DNA of 64,000 nucleotides. Source: Pseudomonas lurida (GTDB lineage Bacteria > Pseudomonadota > Gammaproteobacteria > Pseudomonadales > Pseudomonadaceae). Numbering within the stretch: the first letter of the stretch is position 1; the number at the start of each line of letters is the position of its first letter. The DNA lies in the NCBI RefSeq assembly GCF_002563895.1, contig NZ_PDJB01000001.1, positions 355,501-419,500 on the forward strand. The letters are read 5' to 3'. The position numbers and the translations under genes were made by a program. Shown piece by piece: positions 51,425 to 61,226 of this stretch. Under the pieces are notes generated by a model. That model had not been told where the DNA came from and ran no database searches. It saw only the letters and a program-made list of their open reading frames with translations.

Positions 51425-53875
51425 ATGTCTCAGGAACCACTTGCACGAGAAGCAGAGGTAGCCGCATTTCGCGATGCCGTCTTGACCAAGCTCACCTACG
51501 CGGTGGGCAAGGACCCGGATCACGCCTTTGACCATGACTGGTTCGAAGCCATTGCCTTGGCCGCCCGCGACCAGATGGTCGACCACTGGATGGACCATAC
51601 ACGGCGTATCTACCGTAAAGGCCAGAAACGGGTTTATTACCTTTCCCTGGAGTTCCTCATTGGCCGCTTGCTCTACGACAGCCTGAGCAACCTTGGCGTG
51701 CTGGAAATCGCACGCGAAGCACTGTCCGAGCTGGGCGTCGACCTCGAGCGTATCCGCTTGCTGGAGCCCGACGCGGCGCTCGGCAACGGTGGCCTGGGCC
51801 GCTTGGCGGCGTGCTTCATGGAAAGCATGTCGACCCTGGGCATTGCTGGCCATGGTTATGGCATTCGTTATGAGCATGGCTTGTTCCGCCAGGCGATTGT
51901 CGATGGCTGGCAACAGGAACAAACCGAACGCTGGCTGGATTTCGGCAACCCGTGGGAGTTTGAGCGGGCCGAAGTGATTTACCCGATCGGCTTTGGCGGC
52001 AGCGTCGAAACCCTCGCTGACGCGTCCGGCAAGATGATCCAGGTGTGGTCACCCAACGAAACCGTCAGGGCTGTGGCCTATGACACCCCGGTGGTCGGCT
52101 GGCGTGGCGCCAGCGTCAACACCCTGCGCCTGTGGCGTGCCCGTGCGGTCGAAGATTTGCACCTGGAGCGCTTCAACGCCGGTGACCACCTGGGTGCCGT
52201 CGCCGAAGTGGCGCGTGCCGAAAGCATCTCCCGAGTGCTGTACCCGGCCGATAGCACCGAAGCGGGGCAAGAGCTGCGCCTGCGCCAGGAGTATTTCTTC
52301 GTCTCCGCCTCCCTGCAGGACTTGCTGCGCCGTCACAAGAACATGCACGGCTCAGTGCTGAGCCTGGGCGAGCATGCCGCCATCCAGCTCAACGACACCC
52401 ACCCGTCTATCGCCGTGGCCGAGTTGATGCGCCAACTGGTCGACCTGCACGACATTCCGTGGGAAGCCGCGTGGGACGTGACCGTCGAAACCCTGTCGTA
52501 CACCAACCACACGCTGCTGCCCGAAGCGTTGGAAACCTGGCCGGTCGGCTTGATGGAGCGCATGCTGCCCCGGCACATGCAGATCATCTACCTGATCAAT
52601 GCCCAGCACATCGACTCGCTGCGCGCCAAAGGCATCCACGACTTTGACGTGCTGCGCGCGGTATCGCTGATCGAAGAAGACAACGGTCGCCGTGTGCGCA
52701 TGGGTAACCTGGCGTTTCTCGGCTCCCACAGCGTCAACGGCGTGTCCGGCCTGCACACCCAACTGATGCGCAGCACGGTGTTCTCCGAGCTGCACAAGCT
52801 GTACCCGGAGCGCATCAACAACAAAACCAACGGCATCACCTTCCGCCGCTGGTTGTACCAGGCCAACCCGAAGCTCACGTCCATGCTGGTGGAAGCACTC
52901 GGCCCGGACATTCTCGACAAGCCCGAAGAGCGGCTGGTGGAGCTTGAGCCGTTTGCCGAGAAACAGACGTTCCGCAAGGCGTTTGCCGAACAGCGTCTGC
53001 ACAGTAAGCGTGCACTGGCGGACATCATTCACGAGCGCCTGGGCATTGCGGTCAACCCGGCGGCGATGTTCGACGTGCAGGTCAAGCGTATCCACGAGTA
53101 CAAGCGCCAACTGCTCAACCTGCTGCACACCGTGGCGCTGTACCAGGCGATCCGTGCCGAACCGGGCACTGATTGGGTGCCGCGCGTGAAGATTTTCTCC
53201 GGCAAGGCGGCGGCCAGCTATCACCAGGCCAAGCTGATCATCAAGCTGACCAACGACATCGCCCGCACGGTCAATAACGACCCGACGGTGCGCGGTTTGC
53301 TCAAGGTGGTGTTCCTGCCCAACTACAACGTCAGCCTGGCGGAAAGCATCATTCCGGCGGCGGACCTGTCGGAGCAGATCTCCACGGCCGGCTTTGAAGC
53401 CTCGGGCACCAGCAACATGAAGTTCGGCCTCAACGGTGCGCTGACCATCGGCACCATGGACGGCGCCAACGTGGAAATGCACGAACGCGTGGGTGCAGAG
53501 CACATGTTTATCTTCGGTCTCAGTGCGCAGCAGGTGGAAGCCCGCAAGCATGCGGGTGAATTCAATGCCGGGCCCGACATCGCCGCCTCCCATCGTCTCA
53601 ACGATGTGCTGCAAGCGATCCGTGGCGGGGTATTTTCGCCGGATGACCCGGGCCGATACGTGGGACTGATCGACGGGCTGATCGACTATGACCGCTTCCT
53701 GGTCTGTGCCGACTTCGATTCGTACTGGGACGCCCAGGCGCGGGTCGAGGCGCATTGGCACGACTCCAAGGCGTGGTGGCGTTCGGCGGTGCTCAATACC
53801 GCGCGCATGGGCTGGTTCAGCTCTGACCGTACGATCAGGGAGTACGCGACCGAGATCTGGAAAGCCCTCGACTGA
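51425..53875 (+). CDS. glgP: GlgP, glycogen/maltodextrin phosphorylase
   Basis: An 816-residue family 35 phosphorylase, releasing glucose 1-phosphate from alpha-1,4-glucans. Conserved blocks: LEFLIGRLLYDSLSNLG, LGNGGLGRLAACFMES, and the PLP-binding EASGTSNMKFGLNGA with Lys666. The length is standard. The ATG at 51425 follows an in-frame TTG. It stands alone here: no glgB/glgX/glgA neighbours, so substrate supply comes from elsewhere. A complex REPIN follows. Confidence 0.97.
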   Translation: MSQEPLAREAEVAAFRDAVLTKLTYAVGKDPDHAFDHDWFEAIALAARDQMVDHWMDHTRRIYRKGQKRVYYLSLEFLIGRLLYDSLSNLGVLEIAREALSELGVDLERIRLLEPDAALGNGGLGRLAACFMESMSTLGIAGHGYGIRYEHGLFRQAIVDGWQQEQTERWLDFGNPWEFERAEVIYPIGFGGSVETLADASGKMIQVWSPNETVRAVAYDTPVVGWRGASVNTLRLWRARAVEDLHLERFNAGDHLGAVAEVARAESISRVLYPADSTEAGQELRLRQEYFFVSASLQDLLRRHKNMHGSVLSLGEHAAIQLNDTHPSIAVAELMRQLVDLHDIPWEAAWDVTVETLSYTNHTLLPEALETWPVGLMERMLPRHMQIIYLINAQHIDSLRAKGIHDFDVLRAVSLIEEDNGRRVRMGNLAFLGSHSVNGVSGLHTQLMRSTVFSELHKLYPERINNKTNGITFRRWLYQANPKLTSMLVEALGPDILDKPEERLVELEPFAEKQTFRKAFAEQRLHSKRALADIIHERLGIAVNPAAMFDVQVKRIHEYKRQLLNLLHTVALYQAIRAEPGTDWVPRVKIFSGKAAASYHQAKLIIKLTNDIARTVNNDPTVRGLLKVVFLPNYNVSLAESIIPAADLSEQISTAGFEASGTSNMKFGLNGALTIGTMDGANVEMHERVGAEHMFIFGLSAQQVEARKHAGEFNAGPDIAASHRLNDVLQAIRGGVFSPDDPGRYVGLIDGLIDYDRFLVCADFDSYWDAQARVEAHWHDSKAWWRSAVLNTARMGWFSSDRTIREYATEIWKALD

Positions 53876-53890
53876 ACATCGCTGACCTGA

Positions 53891-54013
53891 ACATGTGTGC
53901 GGGCTTGTGTGGGCGCTGGCTTGCCTGCGATAGCATCACCTCGGTGTGACAGATACACCGAGGTGTCTGCATCGCGGGTACGCCCGGCTCCCACACACGC
54001 CCGCTTCCACATG
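53891..54013. repeat. Nested REPIN after glgP
   Basis: An inner REPIN (53907-53996; GGGCGCTGGCTTGCCTGCGATAG type, with a CACCTCGGTGT/ACACCGAGGTG middle) lies inside a second pair of REP-like arm ends (ACATGTGTGCGGGC on the left, GCCCGCTTCCACATG on the right). Confidence 0.8.
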
Positions 54014-54075
54014 GGGTGCGCGTCGATATACTAGGCCTCGGTTTGCCCGCTTCGGGCTGCTTAGGGATATCGACC

Positions 54076-57000
54076 ATGCAATGGATTTTCATGCTGATTG
54101 GCCTGGTGCTCGGCTGGACGCTCGATGAGTCGTTCAGTGGTGCGGGTATCGGTGCGCTGCTGGGGTTGGGGATTGGTCAGGCGATTCGCCTGACGAAGCT
54201 GGCGGCCCAGGCAGAACAGCAGGCTCGTCAGTTGGAAACCACGCAGAAGTCGCTGATAGCGCTGGGTGAGCGCCTGCGGCAACTGGAAGTACCCGCCGCG
54301 ACGAGCAGTGTCATTATCGAACCGCCAATCCCCGAGCCGACGCCCGTCACCCAGGCGCCCGAGCTTGTCTGGGAGCTGCCTGCCGAATTGGACCCCGTCA
54401 AACCGGTCGCCGAGGCGAGCCAGCCGCTGCCCGAAGATGTCTGGGCGCCTGCCCCGACGCCGCGTGTTCAAGCGCCCGCCATTCCCCGTGGCCCCAACCT
54501 TATCGAACGCGCCATCAACGGTGCGCGCAATTGGCTGTTTGGCGGCAACACTGTGCTGAGAGTGGGTGTGGTGCTGTTGTTCCTCGGCCTGGCGTTCCTG
54601 CTGCGCTACGCCACCGAGGGCATGGTGGTGCCCATCGAAGTGCGTTACGCCGGCGTTGCCGCTGCTGCATTGGGCCTGCTGGGACTGGGTTGGTGGCTGC
54701 GCTTGCGTAACAGCAATTACGGCCTGATGCTGCAAGGCACCGGCATTGCCGTGCTCTACCTGACGGTGTTCGCCGCGATGCGCTTGCACCCGCTGATCGA
54801 CCCCAGTGCTGCACTTGGCCTGTTGGTGGCCGTCACGGTGTTCTCGGCGATCCTGGCGATTACCCAGGATGCGCTGGGGCTGGCCTGCGCGGCAGCGCTG
54901 GGTGGTTTTGCCGCGCCGATCCTCGCGTCCACCGGCGCTGGCAACTCGGTGGCGCTGTTCAGCTATTTCGCGTTGCTCAACGCCGGCATCCTTGCGATTG
55001 CCTGGTTCAAGGCCTGGCGCCTGCTCAACCTGATCGGCTTTGTCGGCACCTTTGGTATCGGTTTCGCCTGGGGCCTGCGCTCCTACACGCCGGAACTGCT
55101 GTGGAGTACCGAGCCGTTCCTGATTCTGTTTTTCCTGATGTACCTGGCCATCGGCCTGTTGTTCGCCCGGCGCAAGTTGCGGGAGATGAAGGACGCGCCC
55201 GAGGACAGCAGCCGTGAAGCGCTGCTGCGCTGGTCAGCGGCCAAGGGCGATTATGTCGACGGCAGCATGCTGTTCGGCCCGCCGCTGGTGGGTTTCGGCC
55301 TGCAGTTCGCAGTGGTGCAGCACCTGGAGTTTGCAGCCGCGTTCAGCGCCTTGGGCCTGGGTATCCTCTACATGGGCCTGGCCCGGCTATTGAGCGGCGG
55401 GCGTGCCTTGCTGCTCGCGGAAACCTGCCTGGCCCTGGGGGTGATCTTTGCCAGCCTGGCGATTCCCCTGGGCCTGGATGCGCGTTGGACTGCGTCGGCC
55501 TGGGCGGTGGAAGGTGCGGGCATCTTCTGGCTCGGCCTGCGTCAGCAGCGACCGTTGGCGCGGGCCTTTGGCGTGCTGCTGCAAGTCGGCTCGGCGCTGG
55601 CATTCCTCAGCGAGTTGCGTGTCGCAGAGCGCACCTTGCTCGACGGTGCGCCCTTGGGGGCGTTGCTGTTGGGGGCGGCGTTGCTGTTCAGCTTTGATCA
55701 ACTGCGCAAGGCGACGACCGAGCAGGCGGCAGACTGGGAACGCAAAGGCCTGCCGGTACTGGCGAGCCTTGGCTTGAGCTTTTTGTACCTGCTCGCGCCG
55801 TTGTGGCTGAATACCCAAGGCACCGCGCTCAGTTGGGCAATCGCCGGCCTGGTAACGCTGTTCATCGGCTTGCGCATCGGCTCGCGGACCTTCCTGTTCA
55901 CTGCGTTCGCCGTGCAATTGCTGGGCGGCGCGTTGTTCCTGCTGCAACTGCAGGGTGGCGACGGGACGGCGGTGTTCAGCGCGGGCTGGAGTGGTTTGTT
56001 GAGCGCTTCACTGATCGGCCTGGCGTTGATCGGCGGCATGCTGTTGGCTGCACAAGACGACGGGGTGCGCAGTGATGTCCGGCTGCTGCGCGGGCTGTCG
56101 GTGGTGCTGCTGGCTGGACTTGTACTGATCAACCTGGCGGTGCTGTTCGTGCTGCCGTGGGAAAGCGCCAGCGGCGTATGGGCGGCCAGTGGTTTGTTGA
56201 TCATCTGGCTGAGCTTGTACCTGCAACAACGCGTCGGTTTCGTATTTGGTTTGTTACTGCAATTGGTGGGTGGCGCCTCGTTCCTGCTGGCGGTGCCGGA
56301 GTTGCTCGGGCCGTTGACCAGCGAGGGCTTGCGCCCGCTGGCCCATAGCGGTTTCTGGACGCCGCTGGTATTGGGCCTGGCCGCACTCGTGGGTGCCTGG
56401 CGCTTGCAGCGTGAACCCCACCCACCGATGTTTGCCGTGTTGAAGTTGCAACGCCTGTCCGACCTGCTGTTGATGTGGGGCGCCGCGTGGTGGACGTTGG
56501 CGCTGGTCGGTGAAGTGTTGCGGTTTATCCCGCAGGAATTGCAGGGGGCGTTCCTGTTGGGCAGCGCGGCGATCAGCGTTGCGATCTGGACGCTGCTGGC
56601 TTCGCGCCTGAAATGGGTGTCTCTGGGTGTGCTGTGCACGATGCTGATGCCAGCGGCGGGCGTGGTGTTGCTGGTGTGCGCGCATACCTATTACCACCCG
56701 GGGGCGGACTACGGCTGGCTGGCGTGGTCGGCGGTGTTCGTGGTGCATTTCATCTCGCTGCGACGTCTGGCGGCGATTGTCCCTGCCAAGGCGCTGAGTG
56801 TCGCTCACGTGCTGGGCTGCTGGATGCTGGTCGGCATGCTGGCGCTGGAGCTGCGTTACGGTTTGCTGAGGTTGTCTGCCGAGTACAACGCCTGGCGCTG
56901 GCTGGGCTGGGCAATCTTGCCAAGCCTCTATCTCGTGCTGGCTGCCACGCCGCGCCAATGGCCTTGGCCGGTGTCGGCGTATCCAAGGGAGTACCGAGTG

Positions 57001-57594
57001 TTGGCGGCAGTGCCATTGGCGGTGCTGATGCTCGGTTGGTTCTGGCTGGCGAACGGCTTCAGCGATGGCACGGCCAAGCCGCTGCCCTATCTGCCACTGA
57101 TTAACCCGCTGGACCTGGGTTTGCTGTTCGCGCTGCTGGGTGTGTATTGGTGCGCGCGAAGTGTGGCGCCGCTGCGCGGACCGCGTGTCGAGTTGATCGC
57201 CCAAGGTATGGTGGGTGTTTCGCTGTTTGCCTTCTTTACCGCGCTGGTGATGCGAACCGCCCACCATTGGGGCGGCGTGCCGTTTCAACTGGATGCGTTG
57301 CTCGACTCCATGCGGGTACAGGCCGGCCTGTCGATCGTGTGGACGCTGATTGCCCTCGGCCTGATGATCGGCGGTCACCTGCGCCATCGCCGCGAAGTGT
57401 GGCTGATCGGCGCGGCGCTGATTGCCGTGGTGGTGGCCAAACTGTTCTTTGTCGAACTGAGCAACCGTGGCGGCCTGGCGCGGATCGTGTCGTTTATTGG
57501 CGTGGGTGGGTTGTTGCTGGTGGTGGGCTACTTCGCACCGCTGCCGCCCAAACGCGCAGAACCGGGGTCGGAAACTCAAGGAGCATCCTCTTGA
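54076..57594 (+). CDS. DUF2339 family large polytopic membrane protein
   Basis: A 1172-residue protein. The N-terminal helix (MQWIFMLIGLVLGWTL) is followed by a predicted coiled coil (about residues 38-75) and a Pro/Glu-rich linker to about residue 140, then roughly 25-28 membrane helices to the end. This is the DUF2339 layout; no enzymatic motif is obvious. The function is unknown; family members are envelope proteins of very large helix count. The ATG at 54076 has AGGGA upstream. Its stop overlaps the TTG start of the DUF3999 gene (TTGA), which implies coupled synthesis and a likely complex. Confidence 0.87.
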   Translation: MQWIFMLIGLVLGWTLDESFSGAGIGALLGLGIGQAIRLTKLAAQAEQQARQLETTQKSLIALGERLRQLEVPAATSSVIIEPPIPEPTPVTQAPELVWELPAELDPVKPVAEASQPLPEDVWAPAPTPRVQAPAIPRGPNLIERAINGARNWLFGGNTVLRVGVVLLFLGLAFLLRYATEGMVVPIEVRYAGVAAAALGLLGLGWWLRLRNSNYGLMLQGTGIAVLYLTVFAAMRLHPLIDPSAALGLLVAVTVFSAILAITQDALGLACAAALGGFAAPILASTGAGNSVALFSYFALLNAGILAIAWFKAWRLLNLIGFVGTFGIGFAWGLRSYTPELLWSTEPFLILFFLMYLAIGLLFARRKLREMKDAPEDSSREALLRWSAAKGDYVDGSMLFGPPLVGFGLQFAVVQHLEFAAAFSALGLGILYMGLARLLSGGRALLLAETCLALGVIFASLAIPLGLDARWTASAWAVEGAGIFWLGLRQQRPLARAFGVLLQVGSALAFLSELRVAERTLLDGAPLGALLLGAALLFSFDQLRKATTEQAADWERKGLPVLASLGLSFLYLLAPLWLNTQGTALSWAIAGLVTLFIGLRIGSRTFLFTAFAVQLLGGALFLLQLQGGDGTAVFSAGWSGLLSASLIGLALIGGMLLAAQDDGVRSDVRLLRGLSVVLLAGLVLINLAVLFVLPWESASGVWAASGLLIIWLSLYLQQRVGFVFGLLLQLVGGASFLLAVPELLGPLTSEGLRPLAHSGFWTPLVLGLAALVGAWRLQREPHPPMFAVLKLQRLSDLLLMWGAAWWTLALVGEVLRFIPQELQGAFLLGSAAISVAIWTLLASRLKWVSLGVLCTMLMPAAGVVLLVCAHTYYHPGADYGWLAWSAVFVVHFISLRRLAAIVPAKALSVAHVLGCWMLVGMLALELRYGLLRLSAEYNAWRWLGWAILPSLYLVLAATPRQWPWPVSAYPREYRVLAAVPLAVLMLGWFWLANGFSDGTAKPLPYLPLINPLDLGLLFALLGVYWCARSVAPLRGPRVELIAQGMVGVSLFAFFTALVMRTAHHWGGVPFQLDALLDSMRVQAGLSIVWTLIALGLMIGGHLRHRREVWLIGAALIAVVVAKLFFVELSNRGGLARIVSFIGVGGLLLVVGYFAPLPPKRAEPGSETQGASS

Positions 57595-58946
57595 TCGGTA
57601 AGTTGAGCGTGGCTGTGCTGGGCGTGTGTACGACCTTGTCCGTGTGGGCGCAGGAAACGCCCGCCGATTTCACCATCCACGTGCCACTGAGTGTCAGCGG
57701 CAGCGGCCCTTGGTACCGCCTGGAGCTGCCGCTGGCCGTGCAATTGAGCGCGCGCCAGGCCGATCTCGGCGACGTGCGCGTGTTCAACGCCGCCGGAGAG
57801 CCCCAGGCCTACGCGTTGTCGCGCCAAACCGCGCAGCGCACTGAGAGCCGCACCGTCACCGACGTGAAGTGGTTCCCACTGTACGCCGCCGATACCCAGC
57901 AAGCCTTGCCCGACGTGGTGATGAAAGCCACCACGGCAGGCACCCTGGTTGAAATAAAACCGTCCAGCGCTCCCAAGCCCGGCAAACAAGTGCTGCGTGG
58001 CTGGGTGTTGGACGCCAGTGCAATCAAGGCCCCGCTGCAGCAACTGAGCCTGGACTGGAGCCGCGAGCAAGAGGGTTTCCAGCGTTTCAGCATTGAAGCC
58101 AGTGATGACTTGCAGCACTGGCGAGCCTGGGGAGATGGTCAGGTGGCGCGCCTGTCATTTGCCGATGAGCGGGTCGAGCAGCATGACGTGAGCCTGCCTG
58201 GGCAATCGGCGCGTTACCTGCGGCTGGTATGGCAGGGCCAGGCGGCGCCGTTGCTGACGTCGGCCCAGTTGGAGAGCGCCACCAGCAGCAACCTGCCGAT
58301 GCCGTTGGTGTGGTCGCAAGCGTTGGCGGGGGAGCGGCTCAAGGCGGGAGAGTACAGCTGGCAATTGCCGGCGGGGCTGAATGTCGAACGTTTGCGGGTC
58401 GAGTTGACGCAGCCCAACACGTTGGCGCCGGTGACGTTGTCGGGCCGAAGTGACATCAAGCAAACGTGGCAGCCGTTGAGCAATGGCCTGCTGTACCGCC
58501 TGAGCCAGAACGGCAAGGACGTGGTGCAGGATGAATTGCAGTTGCCCGGCCAGACGGTTGCCCAGTTGAAGTTGCAGGTGGATGAGCGGGGCGGCGGCCT
58601 GGGCGTCGAAACTCCCGCGTTGCGTGTTGCCGTGCGTGCCACGCAGTTGGTTTTCCTGGCGCGTGGGGAGCCGCCGTTTACCCTGGCGCTGGGGAATGCT
58701 TCCGTGAAAGGGGCGAACCTGCCGCTGTCGACGCTGATCCCCGATGACAGTCCCGAGCGTCTGAAGACGTTGGGGCAGGCCACGTTGGCGGGGGAAATCG
58801 CGGTCAAGCCGCCAACGATTGCCGCATTGCCCGAAGCCGGCACCGACTGGAAGAAACTCGGCCTGTGGGCCGTGTTGCTGCTTGGCGTGGCGGCACTGGG
58901 CGCCATGGCCTACAGTTTGCTGCGCAAGCCACCGGTGGCACGTTAA
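57591..58946 (+). CDS. DUF3999 family periplasmic, C-terminally anchored protein
   Basis: A 451-residue protein of unknown function with signal peptide MIGKLSVAVLGVCTTLSVWA-Q and a single C-terminal membrane helix (LGLWAVLLLGVAALGAMAY) with a short basic tail. The periplasmic part is beta-rich. A segment near residues 165-205 (FSIEASDDLQHWRAWGDGQ, later RYLRLVW) has the look of an F5/8-type-C (discoidin-like) sugar-binding fold. The start is a TTG at 57591 with AAGGAG 7 nt before it; no ATG fits. It is translationally coupled to the DUF2339 gene. Confidence 0.85.
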   Translation: MIGKLSVAVLGVCTTLSVWAQETPADFTIHVPLSVSGSGPWYRLELPLAVQLSARQADLGDVRVFNAAGEPQAYALSRQTAQRTESRTVTDVKWFPLYAADTQQALPDVVMKATTAGTLVEIKPSSAPKPGKQVLRGWVLDASAIKAPLQQLSLDWSREQEGFQRFSIEASDDLQHWRAWGDGQVARLSFADERVEQHDVSLPGQSARYLRLVWQGQAAPLLTSAQLESATSSNLPMPLVWSQALAGERLKAGEYSWQLPAGLNVERLRVELTQPNTLAPVTLSGRSDIKQTWQPLSNGLLYRLSQNGKDVVQDELQLPGQTVAQLKLQVDERGGGLGVETPALRVAVRATQLVFLARGEPPFTLALGNASVKGANLPLSTLIPDDSPERLKTLGQATLAGEIAVKPPTIAALPEAGTDWKKLGLWAVLLLGVAALGAMAYSLLRKPPVAR

Positions 58947-59054
58947 ATAAAGTCCATGAACTCTATTGGGTTTAAATCCTCTGATAGGAGGAAATACGCC
59001 CCGACTCGCGTTAAACTGCGCGGGTTTTTAGCCCCCCATTTTCCGGAGCCTTCC

Positions 59055-60065
59055 ATGTCCCGCGTTACCCTGAGTCGCTATTTGATCGAGCAGACCCGCA
59101 GCAACAACACGCCTGCCGATCTGCGCTTCCTTATCGAAGTGGTGGCGCGTGCTTGCAAGGAAATCAGCCACGCCGTCTCCAAAGGCGCGCTGGGTGGTGT
59201 CCTGGGCAGCATGGGCACTGAAAACGTCCAAGGCGAAGTGCAGAAGAAACTCGACGTGCTCTCCAACGAGATCCTGCTGGAAGCCAACGAATGGGGTGGT
59301 CACCTGGCCGGCATGGCGTCCGAAGAAATGGACAATGCCTACCAGATCCCAGGCAAGTACCCGAAAGGCGCCTACCTGCTGGTATTCGACCCACTGGACG
59401 GCTCGTCCAACATCGACATCAACGCACCGGTCGGCACCATCTTCTCGGTGCTGCGTTGCCCTAACGAATACCTGAGCCAGAACGAAGCCCTGAACGAAAA
59501 GGCCTTCCTGCAGCCAGGCACCGAGCAGGTCGCTGCCGGCTACGCGATCTACGGCCCGCAGACCATGCTGGTGCTGACCCTGGGCGACGGCGTCAAGGGC
59601 TTCACCCTGGACCGCGAAATGGGCAGCTTCGTCCTGACCCACGAAGACATCTCCATTCCTGCTTCCACCCAGGAATTCGCGATCAACATGTCCAACCAGC
59701 GCCACTGGGAAGAGCCGGTCAAGCGCTACGTCAACGAGCTGATGGAAGGCGAAGAAGGCCCGTTGAAGAAAAACTTCAACATGCGCTGGGTAGCCGCGAT
59801 GGTCGCCGACGTGCACCGTATCCTCACCCGTGGCGGCCTGTTCATGTACCCACGCGACAGCCGCGAGCCGTCCAAGCCAGGCAAATTGCGCCTGATGTAC
59901 GAAGCCAACCCGATGTCCTTCCTGGTTGAGCAGGCGGGCGGTGCGTCCACCGACGGCCACCAGCGCATCCTCGACATCCAGCCTGAAGGCCTGCACCAGC
60001 GCGTGGCCGTATTCCTGGGTTCGAAGGAAGAAGTTGAGCGTGTGACGGCCTACCACAAGAAGTAA
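59055..60065 (+). CDS. fbp: Fbp, class I fructose-1,6-bisphosphatase
   Basis: A 336-residue gluconeogenic enzyme. Metal-binding [13 protein letters not shown] (about residues 113-125), [20 protein letters not shown] before it, and the C-terminal [20 protein letters not shown] (substrate and metal Glu). The start at 59055 has GGAG in a good position; the in-frame extension to 58956 is not family-like. It is followed by a terminator at 60116-60152. Confidence 0.97.
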   Translation: MSRVTLSRYLIEQTRSNNTPADLRFLIEVVARACKEISHAVSKGALGGVLGSMGTENVQGEVQKKLDVLSNEILLEANEWGGHLAGMASEEMDNAYQIPGKYPKGAYLLVFDPLDGSSNIDINAPVGTIFSVLRCPNEYLSQNEALNEKAFLQPGTEQVAAGYAIYGPQTMLVLTLGDGVKGFTLDREMGSFVLTHEDISIPASTQEFAINMSNQRHWEEPVKRYVNELMEGEEGPLKKNFNMRWVAAMVADVHRILTRGGLFMYPRDSREPSKPGKLRLMYEANPMSFLVEQAGGASTDGHQRILDIQPEGLHQRVAVFLGSKEEVERVTAYHKK

Positions 60066-60115
60066 GTCTTTGCGATAAGTGACCGGTGTTGTTGTGAGCC
60101 GGTTCACCCTTGAAG

Positions 60116-60152
60116 AAGCCCCGAAACGTTTCAGCGTTTTCGGGGCTTTTTT
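60116..60152 (+). terminator. Terminator of fbp
   Basis: AAGCCCCGAAA (60116-60126) pairs with TTTTCGGGGCTT (60137-60148) and is followed by Ts; 50 nt after the fbp stop. Confidence 0.93.
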
Positions 60153-60241
60153 GTTTTCACTCGTCGGGAACCAGACACCTATTTTTCCTTCTAAGCTTCT
60201 GGCAGATACCCAAGCTGCTTCGTCCCTCCAGGAGTTTTTCC

Positions 60242-60496
60242 ATGTCGTTACGCCGTCTCGCTTTGCTGGCTTTTTGCGTGCTGTTGGCCGCTTGCAGCAA
60301 GGTCAACCAAGAAAACTACGCGAAGCTATCGGCTGGCATGGCCAAGGCAGAGGTGGAGTCGTTGTTGGGTAAGCCGACCGATTGTTCCGGCGCGCTGGGC
60401 ATGTCCAGCTGCACCTGGGGCGATAAAAACAGCTTTATCAGCGTTCAATATGCCGGTGACAAGGTTCTGATGTTTTCCGGGCAAGGCCTGAAGTAA
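60242..60496 (+). CDS. Small lipoprotein, SmpA/DUF3862-like fold
   Basis: An 84-residue lipoprotein: signal peptide with lipobox LLAAC (C18), then a short domain NYAKLSAGMAKAEVESLLGKP typical of the SmpA/BLIP-like repeat, with a Cys pair (DCSGALGMSSC). The residue after Cys is Ser, so outer membrane sorting is expected. CAGGAG precedes the ATG by a good distance. It stands 30 nt ahead of the lipocalin gene and is probably co-transcribed with it. The function is unknown. Confidence 0.85.
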   Translation: MSLRRLALLAFCVLLAACSKVNQENYAKLSAGMAKAEVESLLGKPTDCSGALGMSSCTWGDKNSFISVQYAGDKVLMFSGQGLK

Positions 60497-60526
60497 ACCG
60501 GGGCGCAAGCCTGCGGGAGAAGAAGA

Positions 60527-61096
60527 ATGATGCGTTTTGTTTTGTTCCTTTGCGCCAGCCTGTTTTTGGCGGGGTGCGCCAGCCATTCTGGCGACGATCT
60601 GCAACCCAAGACAGCGAGCAACGTCAACCTCAAGCGTTACCAGGGGACCTGGTATGAGTTGGCCCGATTGCCGATGTACTTCCAGCGCAACTGCGCGCAG
60701 TCCGAAGCCCGCTACACCCTGCTGCCCGATGGCGACATGTCGGTGTTCAACCGTTGCCTGACCACCGAATGGAAGTGGGAAGAAGCCAAGGGCACAGCCA
60801 CCCCGCAAGTGCCGGGCAAGACCGACAAGCTCTGGGTGGAATTCAATAACTGGTTCACCGCCCTGTTGCCGGGCGTTGCCAAGGGCGATTACTGGGTGCT
60901 GTATGTCAGCGATGACTACAAGACCGCGATTGTCGGTAGCCCGAGCCGGCGTTACATGTGGATTCTGTCGCGCACGCCGACGGTCAGTGCGGACACCCGT
61001 GAAGACCTGCTGAGCAGGGCCCGGCAACAGGGGTATGACACCACACGGTTGATCTGGCGTACGTCGGACAAGCAGATGGCGAAGACCTCTCAATAA
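60527..61096 (+). CDS. blc: Outer membrane lipoprotein Blc-like lipocalin
   Basis: A 189-residue lipocalin with lipobox LFLAGC (C17). Lipocalin signature Y-QGTWYELARLP at about 42-53, then FQRNCAQSEARYTLLPDG, and a later GDYWVLYVSDDYK strand. Blc proteins bind fatty acids or lysophospholipids at the outer membrane. Two tandem ATGs (60527, 60530) can start. From memory, the position beside fbp and hut genes is conserved in P. aeruginosa. Confidence 0.93.
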   Translation: MMRFVLFLCASLFLAGCASHSGDDLQPKTASNVNLKRYQGTWYELARLPMYFQRNCAQSEARYTLLPDGDMSVFNRCLTTEWKWEEAKGTATPQVPGKTDKLWVEFNNWFTALLPGVAKGDYWVLYVSDDYKTAIVGSPSRRYMWILSRTPTVSADTREDLLSRARQQGYDTTRLIWRTSDKQMAKTSQ

Positions 61097-61120
61097 ACCT
61101 GGGTCACCGCCGATCAAAAA

Positions 61121-61209
61121 ATGTGGGCGCTGGCTTGCCTGCGATAGCATCACCGAGGTGTAACTGAAACCCCTCGGTGCCTGTATCGCAGGCAAGCCAG
61201 CGCCCACAT
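61121..61209. repeat. REPIN (GGGCGCTGGCTTGCCTGCGATAG type)
   Basis: Perfect inverted arms (ATGTGGGCGCTGGCTTGCCT and complement) with an inner CACCGAGG/CCTCGGTG pair. Its middle resembles that of the inner REPIN after glgP. It lies between convergent blc and hutF. Confidence 0.92.
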
Positions 61210-61226
61210 TTGTTATGTGTCGCGAG

